64,000 nucleotides of DNA. Source: Geovibrio thiophilus (GTDB lineage: Bacteria > Chrysiogenota > Deferribacteres > Deferribacterales > Geovibrionaceae). The position numbers and the translations under genes are program-made. Positions 46,383-55,825 of this stretch are shown here, one piece after another (within the stretch, counting starts at the first letter, position 1; the number at the start of each line of letters is the position of its first letter). The notes beneath the pieces are model-generated. The model was not told the origin of the DNA. It searched no databases and worked only from the letters and a program-made list of their open reading frames with translations. The stretch spans positions 1,054,001 to 1,118,000 of the forward strand of contig NZ_CP035108.1 in NCBI RefSeq assembly GCF_004087915.1, read 5' to 3'.

Positions 46383-46931
46383 ATGTTCAGAATTTCTAAG
46401 GAAGACACGGCGCTTATAGTGATTGATGTTCAGGAAAAACTTATCCCCGCTATGGATCCCAAGGTTTACGAGCGTATCAGAAACAACATAATCAAGCTCA
46501 TAAAAAGCTTTAAAATCATCGGATCCCCTGTTCTCGTCACTCAGCAGTACACCAAAGGGCTGGGCGGCACGGTTAAAGAAATCACAGAAGAGGCAGGGGA
46601 AGAATTTTTTGAGAAAGTAACCTTCTCGTGCTGCGGTGAAAAGGCTTTTATTGAGAGACTGAAAAATGAAGGCGTGAAAAACCTTATTCTCGTGGGTATG
46701 GAAACACACGTATGCGTTCTTCAGACCGCTGTTGACCTCATCGAAAACGGGTTCAACGTTCACGTTGTCGCGGATTCCGTATGCTCACGCGCCAAGTTCA
46801 ACTGGGAAATAGGCTTAAGGTTTATGGAAAAGGCGGGAGCAGTTGTAACTGTTTCCGAAACTGTGCTTTTCCAGCTTTTGGGCGCTGCCGGAACACCGGA
46901 ATTCAAGGAAGTTTCAAAGCTTATAAAATAA
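46383..46931 (+). CDS. Isochorismatase-family cysteine hydrolase
   Basis: The 182-residue protein has the catalytic triad: Asp in LIVIDVQEKLIP, Lys in FEKVTFSC and the nucleophile Cys in VGMETHVCVLQTAVDL. These are the marks of the isochorismatase/nicotinamidase superfamily, resembling the YcaC-type unassigned hydrolases. GGAGG lies six bases before the ATG at 46383. No enterobactin or NAD genes are nearby, so the substrate is open. Confidence 0.9.
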   Translation: MFRISKEDTALIVIDVQEKLIPAMDPKVYERIRNNIIKLIKSFKIIGSPVLVTQQYTKGLGGTVKEITEEAGEEFFEKVTFSCCGEKAFIERLKNEGVKNLILVGMETHVCVLQTAVDLIENGFNVHVVADSVCSRAKFNWEIGLRFMEKAGAVVTVSETVLFQLLGAAGTPEFKEVSKLIK

Positions 46932-46947
46932 TTACCGCATCATACTT

Positions 46948-46983
46948 CTTTTCCGCCGGAAAAAACTGTTTTCGGCGGGAAAG
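46948..46983 (+). terminator. Probable terminator after the isochorismatase gene
   Basis: CTTTTCCGCCGG-AAAA and TTTT-CGGCGGGAAAG pair with one wobble and one bulge. The T run after it is short (CTCTTTA), so efficiency is uncertain. Confidence 0.55.
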
Positions 46984-47071
46984 CTCTTTAATATCAATGA
47001 TAAGATTTAATCTTTACATCCATTTCATGTTTTCTCTTTTCAAACTCTCTGATTTGGTAATAAAATAGGAA

Positions 47072-47947
47072 ATGTCGAATATGGTTCTGATGTTTTTAAT
47101 GTTTCTTGTGATGGTCTCATGGGGCGGTTCATGGATAAACGCCAAGGTTCTTGTGCGTTACGCCGCGCCGGAACAGTTGATCTTCTGGCGCTTCGCCCTG
47201 ACCACTCTCACTCTTATTCCGGTGATGATTGTTCTCAGGGAGAGTTTCCGGTTTCGCAGAACAGGTTTTTTCGCTGCGCTTCTGGGTGCTGTTATTCTTT
47301 TGGTATATAACTTATTTTTCTTTATGGGACTCAATAAGGGGCTGGCGAGTATAGGCGGAGTACTGACGACAACGCTCATTCCTGCGGTTACTTATCTGAT
47401 AAATAAGCTTATTTCCCGCGGCGAGTTTCTGGTGAAGGACATAATCGGGCTCTGCATAGGCGCAGTAGGGGCAGGGTTTATATTAAGAATATGGGAAATG
47501 GACTGGTACGCCCTGTTTCACAGCGGCAACGTTTTTTTCCTTCTCGCGGCAGTAACATGGGCTGTGCTCACTAACCTCAGCGCCAGAGTTAAGACCATTC
47601 TGTCTCCTATCGGGTTTAATTTTTATCTGTCATTGTTTACAACTATTTTCATCTTTGTTTATATGAAAGGCGATGTGGGCAGCATGGCTTCTTTTGACGG
47701 GTTGTTCTGGCTGAATCTCTTTCTGCTTGCGGCATTTGCCACCACATTCGGTTCTTCCGTGTATTTCATATGCGCTTCCAAGCTCGGCTCGGACAAGGCG
47801 AGCTCGTTTGTGTTTCTTGTACCTGTGAGCGCATTGATTTTCAGCATGGTTTTTTTGGGTGAGAAGGTTGCGTGGAGCACATTCACAGGCGGAGCAATCG
47901 CTCTCTGCGCAGTCTATCTGATCAATAAGAAAGCTAAAGCAACATAA
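47072..47947 (+). CDS. EamA/DMT-family transporter
   Basis: The 291-residue protein has about ten hydrophobic helices in two EamA halves. The first begins FLMFLVMVSWGGSWINAKVL, with the APEQLIFWRF motif of the family, and the second includes GSSVYFICASKLGSDKASSF and VPVSALIFSMVFLGE. Family members export amino acids or other metabolites. No specificity can be read. The start is either 47072 or the Met at 47081; the ribosome site TAGGAA is weak. Confidence 0.9.
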   Translation: MSNMVLMFLMFLVMVSWGGSWINAKVLVRYAAPEQLIFWRFALTTLTLIPVMIVLRESFRFRRTGFFAALLGAVILLVYNLFFFMGLNKGLASIGGVLTTTLIPAVTYLINKLISRGEFLVKDIIGLCIGAVGAGFILRIWEMDWYALFHSGNVFFLLAAVTWAVLTNLSARVKTILSPIGFNFYLSLFTTIFIFVYMKGDVGSMASFDGLFWLNLFLLAAFATTFGSSVYFICASKLGSDKASSFVFLVPVSALIFSMVFLGEKVAWSTFTGGAIALCAVYLINKKAKAT

Positions 47948-48004
47948 GCTCCGGAAAACGGTTCGGACTGAGAATTAACTTAAAATTCTGCTGTAATATA
48001 TGAG

Positions 48005-48027
48005 ATTGCTTCACTAACGTTCGCAAT
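48005..48027. repeat. Short REP-like inverted repeat
   Basis: ATTGC (48005-48009) and GCAAT (48023-48027) enclose TTCACTAACGTTC. The phrase resembles common dispersed repeats of many bacterial genomes and lies directly before a copy of the structured repeat family. Confidence 0.4.
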
Positions 48028-48036
48028 GACAGTGGG

Positions 48037-48075
48037 CTGTGTCAGCAGAGCCGCAGGACGCGGGCTCAGCGATAT
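48037..48075. repeat. Copy of the AGGAC-loop hairpin family
   Basis: GAGCC-GC-AGGAC-GC-(G)-GGCTC (48048-48067) has the same plan as the hairpins upstream of secE: a lower stem, a two- or three-base upper stem, an AGGAN loop and one unpaired base on the 3' side. The motif CAGGACG is at 48054-48060. It lies downstream of the EamA gene and close to the stop of the opposite-strand Cys-rich gene. Confidence 0.55.
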
Positions 48076-48078
48076 AAA

Positions 48079-48303
48079 TCAGTCACACCCGCACGTAGGG
48101 CTCAGTGTTCCGTCACAGCACAAGGCTCTGCCGTTTGAGCATCCGCATACTCCGCCGTGTTTGGAGCAGCAGCCTCTGCGTTCGTATTCTGCTGAATATG
48201 AATAGGATAAAAGTGTGGAATCAGACTGTGAAACCGATGTTATTGACATGCAATCTGTCGCCTGAGAAGAGAAAAACAGAAAAACGGCTAATAGAATATT
48301 CAT
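48079..48303 (-). CDS. Small secreted Cys-rich peptide (CCSxHGGV type)
   Basis: The 74-residue precursor has a signal peptide (MNILLAVFLFFSSQATDC), a polar linker and a compact C-terminal module, RRGCCSKHGGVCGCSNGRAL followed by CCDGTLSPTCGCD, with eight Cys in that module. The CCSxHGGVCGCxxGRALCCDGTxSPxC pattern recurs at the end of many exported bacterial proteins of unknown function. AGGCAGGTG precedes the ATG. The high Cys content suggests a metal-binding or disulfide-knotted extracytoplasmic unit. The first Cys after the signal (TDC) is not a clear lipobox. Confidence 0.8.
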   Translation of the reverse strand: MNILLAVFLFFSSQATDCMSITSVSQSDSTLLSYSYSAEYERRGCCSKHGGVCGCSNGRALCCDGTLSPTCGCD

Positions 48304-48357
48304 AAAACACCTGCCTTGCTTTTAACTATACCATATTTTTGTTTTCATATGGTGTTT

Positions 48358-48834
48358 TCAGCAGACCTTGATTACTTTCGCTCCCGTAATACGCAGAAGC
48401 TCCTGCGGTGTAATTTTATAGATGGAATAAGGTGAACCTGCTGCCGACCAGATTTCAGCAAACTGTATAAGTGTTTCATCCAGAAAAACTATCGGTTCTT
48501 CCTTATGGGCGATTGCCGGAACGCCGCCTATGACGTAGCCTGTTTTATCTCTTACAAAGTCTGCGTCAGCTTTGTCGGGCTTTTCGCCGAGGTGATCACG
48601 TATCAGCTTGGTGTCCACTCTGTTTATTCCGCTGGTGATTACGAGAACTGCCTTGTCAGCCTTTTTTGCCCTGAAAACTATTGATTTTGCTATCTGAGCC
48701 AGCTCGCACCCTGCGGCGTCCGCCGCTTCCTGCGATGTTTTGGTCGACTGTGAAAATGTGAGAACTTCAGTATTTACACCTAGTTCCTTAAGTGCGTTGG
48801 TCACTTTTGCCACGCTGTCCTGCGGTTTTTTCAT
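48358..48834 (-). CDS. YbaK/EbsC-family aminoacyl-tRNA deacylase
   Basis: The 158-residue protein has the YbaK/ProX editing fold: the catalytic Lys region AQIAKSIVFRAKKADKAVLV, the GVPAIAH-type segment YVIGGVPAIAHKEEPIVFLD and the final AAGSPYSIYKITPQELLRIT. The family hydrolyses mischarged Cys- or Ala-tRNA-Pro. The exact specificity (YbaK, ProX or an unassigned subgroup) is not clear. It is transcribed divergently from the sulfate operon. Confidence 0.9.
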   Translation of the reverse strand: MKKPQDSVAKVTNALKELGVNTEVLTFSQSTKTSQEAADAAGCELAQIAKSIVFRAKKADKAVLVITSGINRVDTKLIRDHLGEKPDKADADFVRDKTGYVIGGVPAIAHKEEPIVFLDETLIQFAEIWSAAGSPYSIYKITPQELLRITGAKVIKVC

Positions 48835-48943
48835 GTTATGCCTTCGTTGTTTTTGATTTTATTTATCATATAACCTCAAATTGAGAAATAGTTAAGTACT
48901 TATTCAGTTATCACTGAAAATTTAATATCCACAAAATCCATAT

Positions 48944-48973
48944 TTGTTATTGACTTTATAATTTATCTATAAT
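48944..48973 (+). promoter_or_regulatory. Promoter of the sulfate-assimilation operon
   Basis: TTGTTA (48944-48949) and TATAAT (48968-48973) are 18 bases apart. An overlapping alternative uses TTGACT at 48950 with TATCTA 17 bases on. I saw no SAM or cobalamin riboswitch in the ~35-base leader. Confidence 0.5.
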
Positions 48974-49007
48974 ATCTATCGATCCACAGGATAATAGGAG
49001 GGCGAAC

Positions 49008-50012
49008 ATGAAAAATGTCACAGGGAAACTTTTAACAGTCTTTATCTTAACAATTATTCCTTTGAGCCTGTTTGCGAAAGAGGTAACGCTTCTGAATGTT
49101 TCGTACGACCCGACAAGGGAATTTTATGAAGAGTACAACTCAGCGTTCGCAAAATACTGGCTGGATAAGACGGGGGACAAAGTAACTGTCAGGCAGTCGC
49201 ACGGCGGTTCCGGCAAGCAGGCACGCTCTGTCATCGACGGGCTTGAGGCGGATGTGGTAACTCTCGCACTGGCTTATGATGTGGATGCTCTGCATGAGAA
49301 AGCAAACCTTATTCCTGCGGACTGGCAGAAACGCTTTAAGCAGAACAGCTCTCCGTACACCTCCACAATTGTTTTCCTCGTGAGAGCAGGCAACCCCAAA
49401 AATATTAAAGACTGGAATGACCTCACTAAACCCGGAGTTTCCGTTATTACTCCGAACCCGAAAACTTCCGGCGGCGCCAGATGGAACTACCTTGCCGCAT
49501 GGGCTTACGCACTGAAGCATAACAACGGCAGCGAAGCGAAAGCGGCGGAATTTCTTTCAGCTCTTTTCAAAAATGTTCCCGTGCTGGATTCCGGTGCGAG
49601 AGGAGCAACAATAACCTTTGTCGAGAGAGGTATAGGCGATGTTTTCATATCATGGGAGAACGAGGCTTTCCTTGCGGTGAATAAGCTCGGCAAGGGCAAG
49701 TTCGAGATAGTTGTTCCTTCGCTGAGCATACTTGCGGAGCCTCCTGTAGCTGTGGTGGATAAGGTTGTGGATAAGCGGGGAACACTGGAAACAGCAAACG
49801 CCTATCTGGAATACCTCTACACACCGCAGGCGCAGGAGCTTGCCGGTAAACACTACTACCGCCCGAGGGATCCGAAAGTCCTTGAAAAATACGGTAATGT
49901 ATTTGTGAAAACCGAGCTTGTCACCATTGATGATGTCTTCGGCGGATGGCAGAAGGCGCAGACCGCCCATTTCAGTGACGGCGGCACGTTCGACAAAATC
50001 TACAAAAGATAA
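49008..50012 (+). CDS. sbp: Sulfate ABC transporter substrate-binding protein
   Basis: The 334-residue periplasmic protein has a signal peptide ending near LSLFAKEV, followed by [20 protein letters not shown], the standard N-terminus of Sbp/CysP. The oxyanion-binding region [12 protein letters not shown] and [18 protein letters not shown] are intact. AGGAGG lies ahead of the ATG. First gene of the sulfate operon; binding of thiosulfate or molybdate is possible but less likely. Confidence 0.95.
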   Translation: MKNVTGKLLTVFILTIIPLSLFAKEVTLLNVSYDPTREFYEEYNSAFAKYWLDKTGDKVTVRQSHGGSGKQARSVIDGLEADVVTLALAYDVDALHEKANLIPADWQKRFKQNSSPYTSTIVFLVRAGNPKNIKDWNDLTKPGVSVITPNPKTSGGARWNYLAAWAYALKHNNGSEAKAAEFLSALFKNVPVLDSGARGATITFVERGIGDVFISWENEAFLAVNKLGKGKFEIVVPSLSILAEPPVAVVDKVVDKRGTLETANAYLEYLYTPQAQELAGKHYYRPRDPKVLEKYGNVFVKTELVTIDDVFGGWQKAQTAHFSDGGTFDKIYKR

Positions 50013-50105
50013 GACTCCGCAATACGGAATAAAATCTGCCTCAGGGGGGAGGGGGATTTTTCTCAGAACTGAGATAATCCCTCTTAATTTTTTTACGGAG
50101 CGGCT

Positions 50106-50924
50106 ATGAACAAAAACAATGTAATACCCGGATTCGGGCTGTCACTGGGCTATACTCTGCTTTTTCTCAGCCTTATTGTGATCATTCCGCTTTCCACAAT
50201 CATAATATCTGTTACATCAATGTCTTTCGGTGAATTTGCCGCAGTAGTGACAGACGCACGATCTCTTGCGTCCTACAAGGTGACGCTGCTTACGTCTTTT
50301 TTTGCCGCTTCTGCAAACCTTATCATAGGCTTTATCACCGCTTGGGTGCTGACAAGATACGAGTTTCCGGGCAAATCGCTGCTCAATGCTTTTGTGGATC
50401 TTCCGTTTGCGCTGCCTACTGCCGTTGCAGGGGTGACTCTTACCGCTCTTTATGCGGAAAACGGGTGGCTGGGCGCAATTCCGGCGAAGTTTGGGACAAA
50501 GGTCGTTTTCAACTCGTGGGGAATAACCCTTGCCCTGATCTTTGTCACCTTCCCTTTTGTGGTGCGCAGTGTGCAGCCGGCTCTGGAAGAGCTTGAGAAA
50601 GAGCTTGAAGAAGCTGCCGCCAGTCTGGGAGCCGCAAGGTTTCAGACTGTAAGGCGGATTATACTGCCTATCATTTCTCCTTCACTGATCACAGGTTTTT
50701 CCCTTGCGTTTGCAAGAGGGCTGGGGGAATACGGCTCAGTTATTTTTATCTCCGGCAATATGCCGTTTCAGACTGAGATAACTCCGCTGCTGATAGTCAC
50801 CAAACTTGAGCAGTACAATTACGCTGAGGCGAATGCCCTTGCTCTTGTCACTCTGCTTACCGCTTTTGCCGTGCTGTTTGCTCTTGGCATTCTCAAGAAG
50901 CTTATAAGGAGGATTCCCGCATGA
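50106..50924 (+). CDS. cysT: Sulfate ABC transporter permease CysT
   Basis: The 272-residue inner-membrane protein has six helices and the EAA loop EEAAASLGAARFQTVRRIIL. It starts MNKNNVIPGFGLSLGYTLLF behind ACGGAG, and contains VDLPFALPTAVAGVTLTALY as in CysT. It overlaps cysW by four bases. It pairs with CysW and CysA. Confidence 0.95.
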   Translation: MNKNNVIPGFGLSLGYTLLFLSLIVIIPLSTIIISVTSMSFGEFAAVVTDARSLASYKVTLLTSFFAASANLIIGFITAWVLTRYEFPGKSLLNAFVDLPFALPTAVAGVTLTALYAENGWLGAIPAKFGTKVVFNSWGITLALIFVTFPFVVRSVQPALEELEKELEEAAASLGAARFQTVRRIILPIISPSLITGFSLAFARGLGEYGSVIFISGNMPFQTEITPLLIVTKLEQYNYAEANALALVTLLTAFAVLFALGILKKLIRRIPA

Positions 50925-51787
50925 GTCAGGCAGTCAAAAGAAACGGCAGTGCCCTCACAGAGCCGGCATTCGTACGCTATACCCTTATCGGCTTTGTGTT
51001 TCTGATGTTCGTGCTTCTGCTGTTCACACCTCTGGTTTTCATATTTGCCACGGCTTTCAGAGACGGGTGGGATGTCTATGTCAGGTCAGTTACAGAGCCC
51101 AATGCTCTTGCTGCTGTTAAGCTTACGCTTGTTGCCGCTGTTTCGGCCGTGGTCTTTAACCTTATTTTCGGTATCGCCGCCGCATGGGCGGTTACAAAGT
51201 TCCGTTTCAAAGGGAAGAATTTCCTCACGGCTCTTATCGATCTGCCTTTTTCGGTCTCGCCTGTTATAGCGGGTCTTGTGTTCATTCTCCTGCTCGGCAA
51301 CCACGGTCCTTTGGGCAGATGGCTGATAGCCAATGACTTTAAGGTTATTTTTGCTGTGCCGGGGATAATACTGGCAACAGTTTTTGTAACCTTTCCGTTC
51401 ATAGCCCGTGAGCTTATTTCGCTTATGCAGGAGCAGGGAACGGAAGAAGAGGAAGCAGCCATACTTCTCGGTGCTTCCGGCTGGAAAACCTTTCTGCGGA
51501 TAACCCTGCCTAACATCAAAATAGGTCTTTTTTACGGAATTGTGCTTTGCAGCGCCAGAGCCATAGGCGAGTTCGGCGCTGTTTCTGTTGTTTCCGGACA
51601 CATAAGGGGAATGACAAACACAGTGCCTCTTCATATCGAGATTCTTTACAACGAGTATCAGTTTACGGCTGCTTTTGCAGTTTCCACAATTCTGGCGTCC
51701 ACGGCGGTTATCACGCTGACCGCGAAACGGGTGCTGGAAAATATCAGCGAGAGGAAAAGAGCGGTGAAACATGAAAATAACCATTGA
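50921..51787 (+). CDS. cysW: Sulfate ABC transporter permease CysW
   Basis: The 288-residue permease has six helices, the CysW-type [20 protein letters not shown] segment and the EAA loop [20 protein letters not shown]. It overlaps cysT by four bases and cysA by 17, so the transporter genes are translationally coupled. Confidence 0.95.
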   Translation: MSQAVKRNGSALTEPAFVRYTLIGFVFLMFVLLLFTPLVFIFATAFRDGWDVYVRSVTEPNALAAVKLTLVAAVSAVVFNLIFGIAAAWAVTKFRFKGKNFLTALIDLPFSVSPVIAGLVFILLLGNHGPLGRWLIANDFKVIFAVPGIILATVFVTFPFIARELISLMQEQGTEEEEAAILLGASGWKTFLRITLPNIKIGLFYGIVLCSARAIGEFGAVSVVSGHIRGMTNTVPLHIEILYNEYQFTAAFAVSTILASTAVITLTAKRVLENISERKRAVKHENNH

Positions 51788-52853
51788 TAAACTGAACAAA
51801 TTTTACGGCGGTTATCATGCCCTTACAGATCTTGACCTTGAGATAGCAAGCGGCGAGCTGATCGCTCTTCTGGGACCTTCCGGTTCGGGGAAAACCACGC
51901 TTCTGCGCACAATAGCAGGGCTGGAAAGCTTTGAAAGCGGCAAAATCTATTTCGGCGAAGAGGATACTTCCGCTCAGCCGCTGGGAAGAAGGGGCATAGG
52001 TTTTGTATTCCAGCACTATGCGCTGTTTAAGCACATGAAGGTGTTTGACAATGTGGCGTTCGGTCTCACATGTAAACCGAAAAAAAGCCGCCCCGCCAAG
52101 GAGGAGATCAGGAGAAAGGTACGGAATCTCCTTAAGCTTGTTCAGCTTGAGCACTATGCGGACAGATTTCCGTCAGAACTTTCCGGCGGGCAGAGGCAGA
52201 GGGTCGCACTCGCCAGAGCGCTTGCTGTGGAGCCCGGAGTTCTGCTGCTGGATGAACCGTTCGGCGCTCTGGATGCCAAGGTTCGCAAGGAACTTCGCAA
52301 GTGGCTGAGAAGGCTCCATGACGAACTGCATATAACCAGTATATTCGTGACCCATGATCAGGAGGAGGCGCTTGAGGTGGCGGACAGAATCGTGATCATG
52401 CACAAAGGGCGCATAGAACAGACCGGCATGCCGGAAGAGGTTTATGATAAGCCCGCAAACAGCTTTGTTTACAGCTTTCTGGGCAATGTGAACCTGTTCC
52501 ACGGAAGACTTGTAAACGGACGCATGCAGTTTGAGAACACCTCCGTGGATGAATCAGATAAGGAACTTGACGTTAAGGACGCGGCGCTGTTTGTCCGCCC
52601 TCATGATGTGCAGGTTCTCCCCGCGGATTCGCCGGAGGGCATCAGCGCAAAGGTTTCGTTCATGCGCCAGAGGGGTTCGGTCGTAAACATAGAACTTTAT
52701 GCTGATGAAGGCGGAGGCAGGTACATAGACGCCGAAATCTCAAAGGACGCATCCGATCTTCTTGGATTGAAGGTCGGTGAAAATGTGAAGCTCAGGTTTA
52801 AAAATACAAAAATCTACACCAAGGATGAGGAGGCGTACAGCTATGTCATATAA
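51771..52853 (+). CDS. cysA: Sulfate ABC transporter ATPase CysA
   Basis: The 360-residue ATPase has Walker [10 protein letters not shown], signature [15 protein letters not shown], Walker [13 protein letters not shown] and the H-loop [10 protein letters not shown]. The last ~120 residues form a TOBE regulatory domain ([15 protein letters not shown]). GAAAGAGCGG lies upstream within cysW. Its 3' end overlaps the reductase start by 11 bases. Confidence 0.96.
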   Translation: MKITIDKLNKFYGGYHALTDLDLEIASGELIALLGPSGSGKTTLLRTIAGLESFESGKIYFGEEDTSAQPLGRRGIGFVFQHYALFKHMKVFDNVAFGLTCKPKKSRPAKEEIRRKVRNLLKLVQLEHYADRFPSELSGGQRQRVALARALAVEPGVLLLDEPFGALDAKVRKELRKWLRRLHDELHITSIFVTHDQEEALEVADRIVIMHKGRIEQTGMPEEVYDKPANSFVYSFLGNVNLFHGRLVNGRMQFENTSVDESDKELDVKDAALFVRPHDVQVLPADSPEGISAKVSFMRQRGSVVNIELYADEGGGRYIDAEISKDASDLLGLKVGENVKLRFKNTKIYTKDEEAYSYVI

Positions 52854-53541
52854 AACGCTTCTGAGCCGCTGGCGTGAGGAGGAAACACTCGGTGCGCTTA
52901 AATTTTTCTCCGGCGTGTTTGAAGGACGCCATACTCTGGCGTTCAGTCATCAGGTCGAAGATGTGGTTCTGCTTGACCTGATGAAAAGAGCAGGGTGCAC
53001 GCCGAGGGTCTTCACCATCTCCACCGGAAAGCTTTTTCCCGAATCAGAAGCTATGAACAGTGATGTTGAGGAGTTTTTCGGAATCCGGCTTGATGTTATC
53101 AGACCGCAGGCGGCTGAAGTGCGGAGAATGACGGAGGAGCACGGCGAAGATCTTTTTTACAGAAGTGCCGAACTGCGGAGGCTTTGCTGCCGTGTGCGTA
53201 AGGTTGTTCCGCTGAATGCTTATCTGAAAGATTTTTCCCTTTGGTTTACAGGTCTTCGCAGGGAGCAGTCGCCAACCAGAACTGATATTGATGTTCTGGA
53301 ATATGACGAATTATCAGGAATATATAAAGCCAGCCCTCTCTTGGCTTGGAAAACGGAGCAGGTCATGGAATATGCGGCGAAACACAGGCTGCCTCATAAC
53401 CCGCTCTATGCAAAGGGCTTCCTCAGCATAGGCTGTGAGCCTTGCACAAGACCCGCATCAGATCCCGCGGACATAAGAAGCGGCAGATGGTGGTGGGAAT
53501 CGCCGGAACATAAGGAATGCGGTCTGCATCTGAAAAAATAG
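52843..53541 (+). CDS. cysH: Adenylylsulfate (APS) reductase, CysH family
   Basis: The 232-residue enzyme reduces activated sulfate to sulfite. The PAPS/APS reductase fold is shown by [14 protein letters not shown] and [15 protein letters not shown]. Cysteines CC in [10 protein letters not shown] and CxxC in IGCEPCTRP are the [4Fe-4S] ligands of the APS-using form, and the C-terminal KECGLH carries the catalytic Cys. With no APS kinase nearby, APS is the likely substrate. The ATG at 52843, with GAGGAGG ahead, is preferred over 52825. Confidence 0.94.
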   Translation: MSYKTLLSRWREEETLGALKFFSGVFEGRHTLAFSHQVEDVVLLDLMKRAGCTPRVFTISTGKLFPESEAMNSDVEEFFGIRLDVIRPQAAEVRRMTEEHGEDLFYRSAELRRLCCRVRKVVPLNAYLKDFSLWFTGLRREQSPTRTDIDVLEYDELSGIYKASPLLAWKTEQVMEYAAKHRLPHNPLYAKGFLSIGCEPCTRPASDPADIRSGRWWWESPEHKECGLHLKK

Positions 53542-53581
53542 TCTTATTCATAAATTATTTTAAGAAATATACGAGGTAGAA

Positions 53582-54460
53582 ATGGATCATCTGCAAAAAC
53601 TGGAAGCGCACAGTGTGTACATACTCAGGGAGGCTTACAGAGAGTTCAAGAGCCTTTCCATGCTGTGGTCTATAGGAAAGGACAGCACTGTTCTTCTCTG
53701 GCTTACAAGGAAAGCATTTTTCGGGCATGTACCCTTTCCGCTTATTCATATAGACACTGCGTATAAAGTGCCGGAAATGATAACTTACCGCAACGAGCTC
53801 TGCCTGAAATACCACATAAATCTCATTGTGGGGCAGAACACGGAGGCCCTTGCAAATAATGAAACCTTTCTCGGCGGACTGGATAGGCTTGCCTGCTGCA
53901 AAAGGCTCAAGACAGAAGCCCTTGTGAATACCCTTTCCGGTGCGTGGGAGCGGCAAAGGCTTGATTTTGAAACAGGCGCGCTTGTGCCGGATAAATCAAG
54001 AGAGGTTTTCACCGGAGTGATAGCCGGAGTGAGGGCGGATGAGGAAGGAAGCCGCTCCAAGGAGCGCGTGTTTTCCGCAAGGGATGAAAAGAGCGAGTGG
54101 GACACCGCAAGCCAGCCGCCTGAGCTCTGGAACCAGTATAAAACCGAATTTGCGCCCGGAACCCATGTCCGCATACATCCGCTTTTGGATTGGACTGAGC
54201 TGAACATCTGGGAATACATAGAACGGGAAAAGATACCGGTAATCCCCCTGTACTTTAACCACGGGGACGGCAGAAGATACCGCTCTCTCGGCTGCTGGCC
54301 CTGCACAAAGCCTGTTGAGTCGGACGCGCGAACAGTCAGTGAGATCATTGATGAGCTGAAAAGCGGCAAATTCAGGAATATAGCCGAGCGTTCCGGCAGG
54401 GAGCAGGACAAGGAGGGGGGCGGAACCCTCGAAGCACTGAGAAAGGACGGGTATATGTAA
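53582..54460 (+). CDS. cysD: Sulfate adenylyltransferase subunit 2 CysD
   Basis: The 292-residue PP-loop protein makes APS from ATP and sulfate. It starts [20 protein letters not shown] and has the [12 protein letters not shown] loop, [11 protein letters not shown] and [20 protein letters not shown] precedes the ATG. Its stop overlaps the cysN start by one base (TAATG). Confidence 0.96.
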   Translation: MDHLQKLEAHSVYILREAYREFKSLSMLWSIGKDSTVLLWLTRKAFFGHVPFPLIHIDTAYKVPEMITYRNELCLKYHINLIVGQNTEALANNETFLGGLDRLACCKRLKTEALVNTLSGAWERQRLDFETGALVPDKSREVFTGVIAGVRADEEGSRSKERVFSARDEKSEWDTASQPPELWNQYKTEFAPGTHVRIHPLLDWTELNIWEYIEREKIPVIPLYFNHGDGRRYRSLGCWPCTKPVESDARTVSEIIDELKSGKFRNIAERSGREQDKEGGGTLEALRKDGYM

Positions 54461-55812
54461 TGAAAAGGATGAATATTGTCATAACAGGTCATGTTGACCA
54501 CGGAAAAAGCACGCTGACGGGCAGACTCCTTGCCGATACCGGCAGCCTGCCCGAAGGTAAGCTGGAGGCGGTGAAGGCAATGTGCGCCGGCAATTCCCGC
54601 CCGTTTGAATATGCCTTCCTGCTTGATGCCTTGGCTGATGAGCAGAAGCAGGGGATCACCATAGATTCAGCCAGAGTGTTTTTCAAAAGCCTCATGCGGG
54701 AATATATCATAATCGATGCTCCGGGGCACATAGAGTTTCTTAAAAATATGCTCAGCGGAGCTTCCAGAGCGTCCGCAGCAGTGCTGATAATAGACGCGAA
54801 GGAAGGGATAGCCGAGAACTCCAAGCGCCACGGTCTTCTGCTTTCGCTTCTGGGAATAAGGCAGGTTGCTGTTGTGGTGAACAAGATGGATCTGGTGAAC
54901 TACAGCAGGGATGTCTTTGAAGGCATCTGTCGTGACTACGGTCTGTTTCTGGCAGAACTCGGCGTACAGCCCCAGCATTTTATACCTGTTGCGGCGAGGG
55001 AGGGAGTGAACCTCATTTCAAATTCCGTCAGCACACCATGGTACACCGGCAAAAGCGTTTTGGAGGCTCTGGACGGTTTTGACGATGAGCAGTCACTTGA
55101 GGACAAACCCTTTTCCATGTCATTGCAGGACGTTTATAAATTTACGGAAAACAATGATGAACGAAGGATTTTCGCAGGTACACCCTCCTCCGGCAGAATC
55201 AGCGCAGGGGACAGGGTGGATTTTCTCCCCTCCGGTAAAACCAGCGTGATCAGCACCGTTGAAGGCTTCAATACCGAACAGAGATTCAGCGCAGGGGCAG
55301 GTGAGGCAGCGGGCTTCACCCTTGAAACTCAGGTTTACGTAAAGCCCGGGGAAGTTATGGTGAAGGAGGGGGACGAAAGCATCAAGGTATCCGACAGATT
55401 CAGGGCAAATATTTTCTGGCTAGGTTCAAGACCCTTTGAAACGGGCAAAGAATATAAACTGAAAATAGGTTGCGCCAAAGTATCTGGCACTATAGAGAAA
55501 ATAGAAAAGCTTATTGACGCCCAGAGTCTTGAGAAGGAGACGGACAGGAAAGGGATCAGACGGCACGAGGCTGCGACCCTGCTCCTTAAAACATCAGCGC
55601 CCATAGCATTTGATACATTTGATGCCAATGAGCCTTTGGGAAGATTTGTGATTATAGATGACTACAACATAGCAGGTGGGGGAATAATCCTTGACGCCCT
55701 TGAAAAGTCATCGGTGAAGAGAATCGGGGTATACTCCAATCAGGAAATAGAACTCAACAGGTTCATAAGAAAGCATTATCCGCACTGGGAATGCAGAAGC
55801 ATAGAAGAGTAA
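54460..55812 (+). CDS. cysN: Sulfate adenylyltransferase subunit 1 CysN (GTPase)
   Basis: The 450-residue EF-Tu-like GTPase couples GTP hydrolysis to APS formation. G1 is GHVDHGKST, switch I region [16 protein letters not shown]3 DAPGHIEF and G4 VNKMDLV, followed by two beta-barrels. There is no fused APS kinase domain. The C-terminus ([19 protein letters not shown]) extends slightly beyond the last barrel. It is a distant paralogue of the two tuf genes in the same window. Confidence 0.95.
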   Translation: MKRMNIVITGHVDHGKSTLTGRLLADTGSLPEGKLEAVKAMCAGNSRPFEYAFLLDALADEQKQGITIDSARVFFKSLMREYIIIDAPGHIEFLKNMLSGASRASAAVLIIDAKEGIAENSKRHGLLLSLLGIRQVAVVVNKMDLVNYSRDVFEGICRDYGLFLAELGVQPQHFIPVAAREGVNLISNSVSTPWYTGKSVLEALDGFDDEQSLEDKPFSMSLQDVYKFTENNDERRIFAGTPSSGRISAGDRVDFLPSGKTSVISTVEGFNTEQRFSAGAGEAAGFTLETQVYVKPGEVMVKEGDESIKVSDRFRANIFWLGSRPFETGKEYKLKIGCAKVSGTIEKIEKLIDAQSLEKETDRKGIRRHEAATLLLKTSAPIAFDTFDANEPLGRFVIIDDYNIAGGGIILDALEKSSVKRIGVYSNQEIELNRFIRKHYPHWECRSIEE

Positions 55813-55825
55813 GGGGAGGAACACT

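Noticed and set aside
48835-49007. SAM or other riboswitch ahead of the sulfate operon
   Set aside because: The leader after the likely promoter is only about 30 bases and holds no suitable stems.
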